The notes beneath the pieces were generated by a model, which saw only the letters and a list, made by a program, of their open reading frames with translations, made no database searches and had not been told where the DNA came from. A program made the position numbers and the translations under genes. A stretch of 64,000 nucleotides of DNA. Source: Aedes albopictus (Eukaryota; Arthropoda; Insecta; Diptera; Culicidae). Below are positions 46,137 through 57,169 of this stretch, piece after piece; positions within the stretch are counted from its first letter, which is position 1, and each line of letters opens with the position of its first letter. Location of the stretch: NCBI RefSeq assembly GCF_035046485.1, contig NC_085137.1:446528334-446592333 (forward strand), given 5' to 3'.

Positions 46137-46199
46137 TAATTGAAAAATATCCATAACAGCGCCATTGCCAATTTCGATTACGAACGTTAATCACCACTA

Positions 46200-46600
46200 A
46201 AAATCGAATCGAACACTAATCATAGCCATTCGCGCTCTTGTTTTCCATCATCGACCGACTCCTTTCTCTGGCATTTATACTCTACTGCCTGTTCCCTTCC
46301 GATCGATCGATGCATCTCGTCTTGTTCTGCGTACCAGCGCACCACACCACGGCATCATTGGAACCGGACCACTCGCTCGCTCGCTCAAGTGATCGGAAAA
46401 AGGAAATCGGTTCCGATCGTTTCCAGATCAGTCGGTGCGGCGGCTGTGATCGGTGTGGCCAAGTGTATTGTAATACGGTGCGGTGTGTGGGCATTGCTGC
46501 GGCGTCGGCGGCACGGTTGCGGCGAAGACCCTAGGCCAGACCAAACAGCAATTTCCAGTTTCCAGCAAAAGTGAAATGAAAGAGCGCGGTTGGTGATCGC
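46200..46600 (+). promoter_or_regulatory. Possible promoter and 5' exon, plus strand
   Basis: A GC- and CpG-rich island in low-GC surroundings. CTCGCTCGCTCGCTC lies at 46371-46386. An initiator-like ATCAGTCGGTGCGG near 46427 is followed by GC-rich sequence, as in TATA-less insect promoters with a downstream element. No coding start or splice donor can be fixed. It could equally be an unrelated GC-rich segment. Confidence 0.3.
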
Positions 46601-47440
46601 GGACCTACCGGGGGATGGTGGGTTAGAATGCTATTTTTTGAGTTCTTCTCCTGACCCAAGACCAATATCATAACCTCCAGTATCAACATCATATTCAAAT
46701 CCGGGGGATGAACAAAAAATGGTATCGAGTAAAACAAATAAAACATCAAAGCTGCATACAACATTTCAGTAATTTTTTTGAATAAACTTTGTGGTACACC
46801 ACTTTTCTTCAACGACGCATTTTATCCAGATTCACTCCTACCTGTTACTTGTGCCTAACTGTGGCCAACCAACAAAAAAAGAAAGCAATTATGTGATGTG
46901 ATTTGTAACCCCCGCTATATATGCCATGTGGTGTGGGCTTCTCAGCGATGGCGATGGTGGTGGTCCTAATTTGTAAACCCTTGGCAGGCGGTTTTTGCAG
47001 CAGCTGCTAGTGAGAGTAATTGCAAAAATCCCGCTCCGGTCCAAAATGGGTTTCGCGATTCACGTCCGGGCATCTGCTTCTGTTGGCTTCTGTGGAACGG
47101 GCGGCGGTGGGTGCCACACTACCCACTTTTACGTTCCTACAAGTTTGTACGAAGATATGGGTGACAGAGTTAATGGCTGATCTAATGGTGCTTGCAGCAC
47201 GTTGCGGATGTTTATCGAGCGCCAGTCAGGAGCAAGGCATCTTCAGCGGGGGAACTTTAAGTTTGATTTGATTTATTGTTTAAAATTCAGCCAAATTCAT
47301 ATTTGGAAAGTTTGTTTTATTCTTCATGAGACTCTGTCCGTGGAAATTACCGCAAAACAAAACTAAGATACTTGCTTTTTTATACAATCAATCGAATAAA
47401 TGCGAAAATTCTGCGTTTAAATACTTTCTTTGACGGCCCA
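46601..47440. other. Unassigned DNA
   Basis: Balanced composition at 46950-47260, AT-rich otherwise. No domain-bearing frame. If 46200-46600 is a real first exon, this would be intron. Confidence 0.3.
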
Positions 47441-47572
47441 TATTCGTGATGATATTCCTCCAAAAATTTCTTAAAAATTCTAGGAGAAATTCCTGGACGG
47501 ATTTCTGAAATAACTCCTTGAGAAATCCGGAAGGAACTTCCATGAAAAAAAAATCCAAACAACTACAAGGAA

Positions 47573-47739
47573 CCCAAGCAACACACATGTTATATAAAAG
47601 TTACGACAGCGCAAGTTTTGGTTGTATAGAAGCTTATTTTACGTTATCTCAACGCAATGTTAGAATTACGTAAAATAAACTTCTATACAACCAAAACTTG
47701 CGCTGTCGTAACTCTATTATAACATGTGTGTTGCTTGGG
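47573..47739. mobile_element. Palindromic MITE with CCCAAGCAAC ends, 167 bp
   Basis: The ends CCCAAGCAACACACATGTTA are perfectly inverted, and the arms run to the centre near 47656 with few mismatches. It is inserted in short-repeat DNA. The same terminal motif begins a larger element at 50089. No certain target duplication is seen. Confidence 0.85.
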
Positions 47740-47887
47740 AAACTCCCTAAGGACCTCCTGCAGGATTTCACAATGACATTTTTGAAGAAATTCTTGAAAG
47801 AGTTCCTGGGGAAGTCCCTGGGGGAATCCACAATAAATTCCCGAAATGACTCCTGGGGACGTTTCCATTGAAACTCCTGGAGAAATT

Positions 47888-48420
47888 CCCGATGGTGATG
47901 GGCGATATGCAGGGGCGCGTGTTCAAATTGTGCCCGATCAACAAAAGAATGGGTAAGCTGAGGGTCAAAGGCCGGTTCTTCAACTTTAGCATAATGAACG
48001 TGCACAGCCCACACTTCGGAAGCACTGATGATAACAAGAACGGATTCTACGCGCAGCTCGAGTGCGAGTACTATAGTTTCCTTAAAAACGACGTCAAGAG
48101 ACTTGAACGTTAAGGTTGGCCAGAAGGCGAACTTTAGAATGACAATTGGAAAATTCAGCGGCCACCAGCTGTTTTCTTTAGGCCAACGACTGTTTGATTT
48201 CGCCGCCTTTAAGAACATAGCTTACGTAGCTCCTATTTCCAGCACAGCCTACCTTATTATTACATCTAGAGATCACCACTGCAGACGGAATCACAAATCG
48301 ACCACGTTCTGACAATATTGACAATCGGCCATGTTCTCCGACATTATCGACGTCAGGACCTATCGTGCTGCTAACATAAACTCTGACCACTACTCTATTT
48401 ACCTTACCGGCCAGACTAAG
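47888..48420 (+). pseudogene. LINE endonuclease fragment
   Basis: The plus strand encodes VMGDMQGRVFKLCPINKRMG, MNVHSPHFGSTDDNKNGFY and later, after frameshifts, IGKFSGHQL and an NSDHYS-like segment. These match the endonuclease of the LINE at 12127-13280 block by block. It is truncated on both sides and cannot encode an active nuclease. Confidence 0.8.
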
Positions 48421-48706
48421 CTCTAATGAGGCAGCAGGGACCTGACGAAACCCCCTATCCCCGCTTGCTAGTCAGCTGCGTAGTCGTCGGCTAAGAATAG
48501 GATTACATACTAACCCCAATTCCAGGTGTCAAGCGACCGGTACCGAGGAATGGGTGATCGAGGGGGTGAAAAAGATGCTTGACCGTTAACAGAGCGTGTG
48601 GGGTACCATCGTAATTCGTCCCTTACCGCGATAATGCAGGGTTCTTTTCCCGTGATATTCATGGGATTAACTTTGAAGTCAAACCTTAATAAATAAAAGC
48701 AAGCAG
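48421..48706 (+). other. Probable 5' UTR of LOA-like LINE
   Basis: Less AT-rich, non-coding sequence directly ahead of the gag-like frame at 48707. Its position suggests element 5' UTR, but no motif proves this. Confidence 0.35.
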
Positions 48707-50088
48707 GAGGTAGTGGTAGTAGCGAGGCTTACCCCTTCGCAAGAAGTGGGTTGGCGAGGTCTTCGTCAAGGAGAAGCGAGGAGGTAGGAGCTCCCATATA
48801 TTCCCCGGCTAGCCTGCCGGTGGAGGTACTGGACGGAGCGTGGATGATGAAGGCCATCAACCAAAAGAGAGAAGGGTTGTCCACGATCGAGGTGGCTGAG
48901 CAGCAGCTTCACAAGATAATCGACTTCTCGTCGACGACGTCCAACATAAGTGAGGACCTGAAAACGGCCCTGTGGCGACGATGCCAAGCAAGATCACCCA
49001 CACGGAGGCCTTCGCCTTCGCAGGAAGTCTAAAAGGTGTGACGGATGCGACTGCTCATGATAAACACTCGCAGAAACGGGTGAGGTAGCCATCAAGTGAG
49101 GAGCTGTCTGGTGGTGCTCTCAAGGCTAGGCGGATACTAACCCCGAAGGTCGGCAGTAATGCCGGCAAATCGGACCCCAGCCAGGTGTCTAGGAAAGCTA
49201 GGAAGGGTGAGCCTGAAAAGGCTGGTCCGTCCCTAATATGATATGATGATGATGTTTCAGGAGTAAATTTTAGATATTAATTTTAGATCTGTTATCTCTT
49301 ATATCATACAAACCAATAACACTTTTTGATATCCATATCTAAATATGCTATTATTGAGCTCTTTTCCTCTACCCGCGAAGAGAGTAGGTGCCAAGGGCGA
49401 GGAAGGCGACGCGCTCGACATCAAGAACGAACAGTCTTCTTCTTCTTTCTGGGTCGACATTCCAACTGGAAGTTGACCTGCCTCTCTTCAACTTAGTGAT
49501 CTTTGTGCACTTCCACAGTTGATAATTTAAGTGCTTTATTTGCATGAATTTGTATATTGTGTGGCAAAGACAGTTATACACTATGCCCAGGGAGTCGAGA
49601 AAATTTTCCCGACCGGAATTATCAGACGTACTCGTACGGGTGAGATGATCCTGGAACTAAGGCGTGATAAGGAACGCGAGGTTGCCGTCTAAATAGAAAA
49701 GTTTGGCGTAAGAGGTCCTTGGCGAAGGGGTGGAGGTGAAAAATCTAGACGAGGTCACGGTAGTGGAAGAGTTCGTCATGGCACAGCGGCATTACAATGG
49801 GACGTGCAGGTGGCCACCGCTGCCGTTAGGCTACGGAAGGGGCCGGCCGGCATGGACACAGGTAGTCTTGGTTCAGCTACCTGTGGCAGTCGTAAAAAGT
49901 CCGTTAACCTTCCTTTAGCATTGAAATCATTTTTGACCCAAACCGTACACTACGCCAACGAGCTGTTTCCAACGGTATGGCAAAAGGAAGGATAAAGCAG
50001 GGAGAATCAATGTAGGCTGGTGCTTATTTCATCTGACATTTCACGAGCCACCGGAGGTTTGTTCCAGGTGTCTGGAACCAGGACACAA
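48707..50088 (+). pseudogene. LOA/R1-like LINE ORF1 (Gag-like), broken
   Basis: Pieces of an RNA-binding ORF1 protein: an N-terminal part with NISEDLKTALWRRCQ (48751-49032), then IRRTRTGEMILELRRDKE-like sequence near 49620, then VKNLDEVT..EEFV, ATAAVRLRKGPAG, and finally VCSRCLEPGHN, the start of a CCHC zinc knuckle. Stops and frameshifts are frequent. A truncated Feilai-like SINE (49437-49618) interrupts it. It is cut inside the zinc knuckle by the element starting at 50089. The assignment to LOA or R1 is from pattern memory. Confidence 0.65.
49437..49618 (-). mobile_element. Feilai-like SINE, head missing
   Basis: Matches the body and CTTCTTCTT (AAGAAGAAG on the minus strand) end of the SINE at 42631-42895, but stops at GACCGGA, so the tRNA-like head is missing. 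This is a normal 5' truncation product. Confidence 0.8.
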
Positions 50089-50584
50089 CCCAAGCAACAA
50101 TGAATGCTGAACAGTGAGAGTATCAGCTGAACAATAACTGGTTAATGGTGTCAATGGCTGAACACTATGTCAGCTGAATATAGGACTGAAGTATAGCTTG
50201 TTCAACCTCTTTAATCAGCAATACATAGATGGCTGAATATCAAGTTGAATAGAATATTATTCATCTGGGTAACCAGCTTTAAAACATACACCAACATGCA
50301 GAATTAATCATCTGTTGTTCAACCTTTAATCAAATAATTTTTGGCAGCTGGACCCAAGCATGTCTTCATGAAGTCCACATCGCTTCTTCAGCGTCAATAC
50401 AGTTCAACTTAAGTTCTTCAAACAACAGGATACAACAAGTAATGCTCTTGTTTTCGAGGATACGTATACAATTGTGTGTGGTGTAGGTGAGTGACTATAA
50501 ATCAGGTGGTCCGAGTTGAATTCCCCGTTTTCCCACAGACTGATTTATACTTTCCGAAACATCTCTTCTGGAAATAGAAGCAGG

Positions 50585-50795
50585 TGTTACTGCAATAGTG
50601 ATGGTGGATGGTCCCGGAAGGCACTGCGAAGGGAACTGTGTGGAACTTCGGACTTGTGACATCGGATCAACGAACTGAACCGTCTGGCTGATAATCTTAG
50701 ACTAATTTTATTCGACATTTTCTGCTGTACATACATGTTAGTCAAGAACTGAGAGCACTAAGGTGACCCAAAAAGTAAAAAAATTGGCGCAAACA
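50585..50795 (-). repeat. 3' LTR of BEL relic
   Basis: Starts TGTTACTGCAATAGTG and ends GGCGCAAACA on the plus strand. It matches 53397-53610 over its length. Confidence 0.85.
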
Positions 50796-51340
50796 TACCG
50801 CCCCTTATGGAATATATAATATTTAAAAAAAAAATTCAGGTTAGTTCAAATATTTATAAAATAAGATGTTGTTTATTTAATTCATAGTTCACTTGAAACT
50901 GTATAAAACTGCTGCTGTTCCGTTTCCGTAGTGCTGTTGTTACCACAGAATCCTTCTTTGCTCGATAGCTGATGGCGAAACATCTCCGATATGTCCTTTA
51001 AATAACGCTGATTGATTCACTGTTGCTGACGGATTTGTAATTTCGATTACTTCACTTACTGTCTTCCAAACGATGATGCTGAGCTGTTTGATTTACTGAC
51101 TGTTTATAGTATTCGTATGCAGTATTCTTCTCGCTTCATATCTCTCCACAATGCGCTCCTGGGTTTCCAAATAGCGGGTAAAACTGAACCGAATCCTCAC
51201 TCAAACGAGAGGTGAGGTACTTCTTGGGCACTTAAAATAGTCTCCCATTGCTTAGCAGATCGCTGAGTAACTCTTCCTGTGAGCGTTCAAGAAGAATTAC
51301 GATTGCTATCGTAGCACTGAATGACGTCACCTGTTGACCA

Positions 51341-52790
51341 TTAACAACAGGCCATTTTCAGTCGTGAGAGTGAACAGAAAAACTTACATGCTGGGAGACG
51401 AAGCGATTCGAAAATAATTCGCACTTGTAGATGTACACTGGATACTTGAAGCGGTCTCTGACTGTGGGTGGCTTGACTGTAGCAGGACTGATGATAAGTT
51501 GTACTTGAACGGTTGACCCTGAGTGTAGTTGCGGTTGATATTAGTTGCGATACACTGGTTGACCAAATGCCAGATGCAGTAACGAATGATGTCGCTTTCC
51601 ACAATGGCGACAATTGGATGGATGCTGCCAATCCTCTGCTGAATGACCCGCATGGAAACAGTTTGAACAAAGCTAGTGCTGGAAAATAAATTCCTTTCGT
51701 TCCTGTGCTGTTTTGCCTCCGAACTGATCGCACTGATGAACTAAATGACCTTGTCCGCAACAATCACATGAGTGATGACGATTAGATTTAGTAGCTTGAC
51801 TCATGACCTTCACTGCACTGTGTACCTTTGTAGCATGGCGATACCCACAATAGTCGCACTTTTTGCAACTTCTGCAGTCCATTTTCGAATGGCCAGGCTG
51901 CAGACAAAGAAAGCACAACCCATTGTGCTTCAGGAGTCGCCATTGCTCATTAGCTCGTGATCTCGTGCATACATTTTATTGCAAGCAGTGTACGCAGAAT
52001 ATGGCACCGAAAGCGAAAAATAGGCAACAAAGAAGGCACGGCAACAACCCTTTGTTTTTTCGTTAGCAGATAATGACAAAATCGCTCCCGAGTTTGTTCA
52101 CAACAAAAACGGTAGGAATATTTGTCTCGTTCTATTCACATCGTGATTTTCGCATTGTTTCACAACTGAAACTCAACTCTGAGGTTTGCAAGAGTCTTAT
52201 TTCGTCCAAATGCTTATGAATTCGATAATGTGGGTCGAAAATTTCAGCAGAAAAGCCGGAATATCAACACACACACGGCAAGCGATGTTTGTTTTATTGC
52301 TCTCATCGCCAGACATGCGTTTGTTGCGGAGCGCCTTTGTTACCGACATGCACCGCTTAGGACAAAGCGTTTGGTTTTTGGCGTGATCCGTTTTTCGTAC
52401 CCTGATTGCAAGACAAAAGGCCGTGAGGTGCACTGCACTGTAGACACTGTATTTCCATCATTTCCTTCTTCTCGGTACGCACTTTCGGAACTTCTTTGGA
52501 TAATTCGTTTGCAGCACTCCCTTCAATTGGCAAGTTGGAAACTGCCGCGATTGGAATCAATTCAATTGCCGCGGTTGAATTCTCGACGGATTACAGCTCG
52601 AGTAAAGCACTGTATATTTCTGCAGCTACTGTTGACCACAAACGCAGGAATTCCATTTTCGCGAGCCATAATTTTGTGCATGGTTGGAATGTAGCACACA
52701 GTTCCAAAAAACGCCGACGAAATTCCTTACAACGCTGGGTCAAGATGAGTAGCTCCTGCTGCGAGCACTTTTCGCGAAACTGAACTTACT
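51341..52790 (-). pseudogene. BEL gag with zinc knuckles, broken
   Basis: On the minus strand, CFLCLQPGHSKMDC (about 51915-51874) is a CCHC zinc knuckle. A second set follows past a stop codon: CSNCFHAGHSAEDW, where the last Cys has become Trp, and then a CRHCGKRHHSLLH block. Earlier pieces lie up to 52790. Gag coats element RNA and assembles particles. Stops and frameshifts mean no functional protein is made. Confidence 0.7.
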
Positions 52791-53396
52791 TATTGTGGTG
52801 GATGCAGTTAGAATTGTGAATTAAATTTTGTGATTTAATTATGTGTGTATTGAAAATAGCGTGCTGATTTGGACATCCCTAGCGAATCAGCGTGGAAACG
52901 TGGCGAACACGCAAAACTTAACGAAAGTTTGCTTCGGCCTGAAACGAGACAATGGAACGGGTCAAGATCGATGCACGGACTGTGAATGTAGTAGTATCGG
53001 TTTGAGCCGAGTCAAAAAGGTTCGCGTGTTGGAAGAAATATAGATGAAAGACATTCTAGTAACCAAAGTTGTACCGATCAGATGTGTTTTTGAAATCATC
53101 CTTCGTTACGACACTTATGTAGCGGTCGAACGAGTTGAAATTTGCGCCGAAAATCGGTCGGTAAGGATGACTCCGTTGCACTGGTATTCGGCAGACGATC
53201 CATTTTGATTTTTCTTTTTGGCTTAGCACTGACACGGTACTGATTTCGACTTCGACCTTTCACTGGTTTCAGGTAAAGTAATTGTTCTCCCCAGAGCAAT
53301 TATATTGTTCTTTCAAGCAACGCTCGCACTGATATTTTCACTGGTAGTTATTGGTTCCAAAAATGTAATTCTCTTCGCTGGTTCGAAGGACCAAAA

Positions 53397-53610
53397 TGTT
53401 ACTGCAATAGTGATGGTGGATGGTCCCGGAAGGCACTGCGAAGGGAACTGTGTAGAACTTCGGACTTGTGACTCTGGATCAACGAACTGAGCCGTCTGGC
53501 TGATAATTTAAGACTAATTTCATTCGATATGCTCTGATGTACATAGGATTGTGTTAGTAAAGAACTGAGAGCACTAGGGTGACCCAAAAAATAAAATTAA
53601 GGCACAAAAA
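53397..53610 (-). repeat. 5' LTR of BEL relic
   Basis: Diverged copy of 50585-50795. The BEL-type leader lies directly beside it at about 53378-53396. Confidence 0.85.
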
Positions 53611-53889
53611 GTAAGCTAAAGTGTTTTTTATATTTTATTTTTATATTTACACAATTGGTAAATTTAATTGATTACTGATTTAGCGCATATTAAGCTTTAA
53701 AACAGCCGGCTGTTTAAAAGAGAGAAAGAAAAAAAAAGAACCTCAAATCGGCTAGAGGTTGAATAAAATCACCAAAATTAGATGTTTAAGAGCTGAACAA
53801 TGGATTGTACCTCTTGTGTTCAAATGAAAGCTGAATTGAAATAGTTGCCGAAACGTTTGTAAAGCATCAAATTGTTCCCTGGGTACTTT

Positions 53890-54480
53890 TTGTAGTCCTG
53901 GCCTAACTAGTTGGTCGTACTGCAGAGTGGACAGGGTTCACGGTAAGGGCTGAGGTGGTGACCCTACTGTGAGCCACCTTCTGGTGCAGCAGCTAGAGCC
54001 TGAAGAGTATAGTGTAGTGATACCCTTGCCTTCAGCAGGTCAGATCTGGTTGCACGTAGGCATCAGTTCTTGATGTCTGCAAAACAGTTGCCTGCCCACC
54101 TTCCAAGGACGAAGAGAGTGGTGAGGACCACTCGGGAAACTGGCTTAGCGCCAGCATGCTTTCGTGATGGACTCTTCAAAACGCGTCATCGATGTTCGTT
54201 GCTGCAGGTTACGCAGCCTACCATGAGGGTGTGATGTACACTAGTCCCTCTCTGAAGCAATGCCTTTTTGGTAGTTCCGGGGAGACCGAGGGTTTGGCGA
54301 CCATAGGAATGTGTTTAGTGGGAGGAGAGGAGAGTAGAAGTGGTGTGGAGGAGAGAGTAGTCCTGGCTTTTACTTTTGTTGTAGAATACGGCCTTAACCC
54401 CACACTATGCGGACCTCCCTGTTCGGGTATCTGTTGAGCAGATTTTCCCCCAAGGTATAAAAGGAAAACATAGATTAAGG
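53890..54480. other. GC-rich unassigned segment, possible LINE 3' region
   Basis: Balanced composition with GGTGACCC and AGCAGCTAGAGCCTG motifs. It could be the 3' region of the LOA-like LINE whose gag is at 48707-50088, since the intervening elements account for the gap. No domain-bearing frame is visible, so this remains a guess. Confidence 0.3.
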
Positions 54481-54499
54481 CCTGAGTGTCCCCTCCTGT

Positions 54500-54940
54500 A
54501 TGTGGGTGTCATCTCCATTCGACTCGGTCCATGGCTGTGTGTCTCCAGTTCCACACTATGCGAAAGTTCCGCAAATCGTCCTCCACTTTATCGACCCACC
54601 AAGCTCGCTGCGCACCACGTCTCTTGTACCGGTCGGGTGACTCTCAAGAGCCATTTTAATCGATTTGGTATCCGATATCCTGATGGCGTGACCCACCCAC
54701 CGTAGCCTCCCAAATTTCGTGGTTGGTTCTCTCAGCAGCTGACGCAGCTCGTAGTTTATTCGGCTACTCCAAGTCTCGTCTTTCATCTACACTCCGCCGT
54801 AGATGGTACGCAGAACCTTTCAAATCGTCTCAAATTTGCGATCTTCAATATCAATATCAATATCATCAGCGAAACCAAGCAGTTGAACGATCTTCGTGAA
54901 AATCGTTCCATTCGTGATACATATTTCCAATGGCACTACG
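54500..54940 (-). pseudogene. LINE reverse transcriptase C-terminal fragment
   Basis: Minus strand: TIFTKIVQLLGFADDIDI (the FADD catalytic motif), then after a deletion LRTIYGGVQ-like and MKDETWSSRINYELRQLL, GRLRWVGHAIR. These are the palm motif and C-terminal region of the same RTE-like family as 9655-13280. The part between FADD and the C-terminus is lost, so it is inactive. Confidence 0.8.
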
Positions 54941-54969
54941 GGAGTTATGGTTATGTAGTAATTAAAAAG

Positions 54970-55100
54970 TAATTCATTGCGAAATTCTATGAGGAATTCC
55001 CGAAGCAATTTTCGAATAAACTCTATGAGAAACATAAGAAATTGAAAGCTTTGCCGATGGAACTCTTGCAGGAATTTTCGAAGCGACTTTTGGAGTAACC
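54970..55100. repeat. Short GGAATTCC-type repeat patch
   Basis: A few units of GAGGAATTCCCGAAGCAATTTTCG type. Confidence 0.5.
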
Positions 55101-55109
55101 CACGAGCAG

Positions 55110-56215
55110 CAGAATGGTATGTGGCAGTGAAGGATGTACCACGAGCTCGATGCCCTATACAGTTCCATATAAATTAAAGAAGCAATCACATCCTTGACTG
55201 CACCGACCGGTTGCCAACTGAAGCAGCCGCACTTTGCAGATCAAGTAAACCACTTTCGATTTCGTCCCTTAAAACAGTCACTCTCCCCTTCGTCCGAAAC
55301 CGGAATTGTAGGATAATTTACATTTTACAACCTTGCAAATTCAAGAGCCACTAGACGCTAAAAAATAGCTAAAACAAAACTAGAGAAGAAAAACACGCCG
55401 AAGAGATCCCCATCCAGATGACTAAGTAAACAACGCACAAAAACGGTAACAACTTGGTCGGTGCTCGCGCGCGGTAATCGAGCACTAAACCGCGAAATCT
55501 CATTTGCACTTATATTTCACTTTCTTCCCGCACTCCGGTTTCCAATCCAAATCCTATAACTCGATGGTCAAACAACCAGACAACCAGACAGACGGCAGCG
55601 CAGCAGCGTGATCAGCCAGATGTTAAGCCGCACTCAATTTGCACACCGTTTAGGCACCTAACACCGTGTTTATGATCACTGTCGTCTTCCTCTGGCCGGC
55701 CACCCCACTTCAGCATGGGATCTTGCTTGGACGGTATCGATGTTTTAGTTTTTTTTTCTTTAGCGCTTCCGACATGGAGGGAGCCACTTTCCCGCGCACA
55801 TCTAGGCACTTTTCCCCCTATTTCAATGGTAACCAGTGATGGACAACTTTTTTTGTTTTGCAGTCATTTCACGGCACGAGCATAAATCATCCGCCAATAA
55901 ATCAAAATAGGAGTGATGCGGGGGCCACATCCGTCCCCAAGCCACTCCTACTGAGAGAGAGAGAGAGAGAGAGACGCCTTTGGTTGCGATAATAGTTAAT
56001 TAAAAAATTAGAAACATTCCAGCCGGGTTGCGTGCGGACTTGACCATGGCCTTATACTGATGGTAAACAACTTGGAATGTGGAGCCCTGGCGATGGACTA
56101 CCTAGTTGTCATACACATGGTTGGTGGTCATCTCTTCATGTTAAGGATTGCTGTCAGCGCTATGAAATGTGTTCCGTTTGTGACGTGATGGAAAAGACAG
56201 TTTACAGTGATATTT
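55110..56215. other. Single-copy-looking DNA with GA microsatellite
   Basis: The part at 55200-55860 is repeat-free and moderately GC-rich, with CGCGCGCGG near 55470. It may hold a promoter or non-coding exon, but no start, splice site or domain can be fixed on either strand. A GA microsatellite lies at 55952-55975. Confidence 0.35.
55952..55975. repeat. GA microsatellite
   Basis: About 11 GA units in a row. Confidence 0.95.
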
Positions 56216-56219
56216 TGAA

Positions 56220-56640
56220 ATTTAAGAGATTTTTCTTAGTGATTTGCTAGGAAAACTTCCTAACAGTTTCTCTCGAGATTTTCGCGACACTGCTGCAGAA
56301 GTTCTGCGAGAGATTTTACCGAATTTCATTTCCAGGTTTTCTTGAAGTTTTTTTGCCAAGATTTTCCCATAGTTTCTCCGTTTTTTTATATTTTGAGGGT
56401 TCCTCCCGAAGTTTCCTAAAAATTATTTCTTAAGTTTTTCTCAAAATGTCTTCCGAACAACCTCTTACTATTTCTTCAATATGTAGTTCTTCTCGCAGTT
56501 CCTCGTGAGATTTTACCAGAATTTCTATTGTGTCAATAAATCTCAGAAACAACCACGAGGAACATCCTAAATAACACTGAAAGGAATCGAGTAAAAATAT
56601 TAACATTAACTCCCGTTAAAACCCCACAAAGATCTCAGAA
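56220..56640. repeat. Loose short repeat field
   Basis: Degenerate TTTCTCGAGATTTTCGCG and GTTTTCTTGAAGTTTTTTTGCC-like units; weaker than the other fields. Confidence 0.4.
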
Positions 56641-56671
56641 TGAATCCCGGCAAAAATATACTGTATAAAAT

Positions 56672-57068
56672 GTAATTAGAAGGCACGAAATGTTGCTAAT
56701 TGACAATTTGAGAAATGAAATTTGTGAAAAAATATCACATTCTGATGGGATTTGAACCCACGACTCTATATTCGCTAGACCACCGCTTTAACCAACAAAG
56801 CCACAGAACAGGTAACGATGCTGCGAAATAGAAAACCAAATTGAATCTAAGCCGAAAGAGAGATGGTTCGTGAAAAAAGGAATGTTCACGGTGTGCGCTC
56901 GAGTTCAGTTCGGCTTTCTATTCCGCAGAATCATTGAATGTTCTGTGACTTAGTTGGTTAAAGCGCCGGTCTAGCGAATACGGAGTCGTGGGTTCGAGTC
57001 CCACCATAATGCGATTTTTTCACAAATTCATCTCTCAATTTATCAATTAGCAACCTTCTAACTACTCG
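56672..57068. mobile_element. Inverted element with two head-to-head tRNA-like units
   Basis: Two arms of about 165-175 bp are inverted copies. Each includes a tRNA-like sequence: right arm (plus strand, 56940-57015) with box A-like TTAGTTGGTTAAAGCGC and a perfect box B GGGTTCGAGTCCC; left arm (minus strand, about 56735-56815) with GGGTTCAAATCCC. The loop in the anticodon position reads CTAGCGA, but the stem is mismatched, so these are not functional tRNAs. Arm ends share TTAGAAGG and TTGCTAATTGA. It looks like a SINE that became a palindrome, or a MITE that captured a tRNA-like unit. Confidence 0.7.
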
Positions 57069-57169
57069 TTTTTCTGTATGTTTATGACATATCAACAAAT
57101 CTAGTAAATGCCGGTAAAGGGCAATATATATCAGTGTTCTTCCTGAAATTTAATTAAATGTTCCTACCA

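Larger units (their letters stand above)
50585..53610 (-). mobile_element. Internally deleted BEL/Pao LTR retrotransposon
   Basis: Two direct repeats of about 211 bp (50585-50795 and 53397-53610), ending TG...CA at the left copy, flank 2.6 kb. On the minus strand the sequence after the right copy reads TTTTGGTCCTTCGAACC, the leader typical of BEL/Pao elements, and a purine-rich AAGGGGCGG precedes the left copy. The coding part is a broken gag; RT, RNase H and integrase are absent, so most of pol has been deleted. The LTRs differ at a dozen or more positions, so it is much older than the element at 27493-29685. Confidence 0.8.
50089..53890. mobile_element. Possible large MITE split by a BEL element
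   Basis: The CCCAAGCAACAATG end at 50089 resembles the MITE end at 47573. A weakly matching inverted end lies near 53877-53890 (GTTCCCTGGGT). If the BEL relic at 50585-53610 is removed, an element of about 780 bp remains, rich in GCTGAAC and TTCAGCTG motifs. The right boundary is uncertain. Confidence 0.35.

Noticed and set aside
56940..57015. Functional tRNA gene
   Set aside because: Box A and B are good, but the anticodon stem is mismatched, the acceptor ends do not pair, and an inverted copy lies in the same element.
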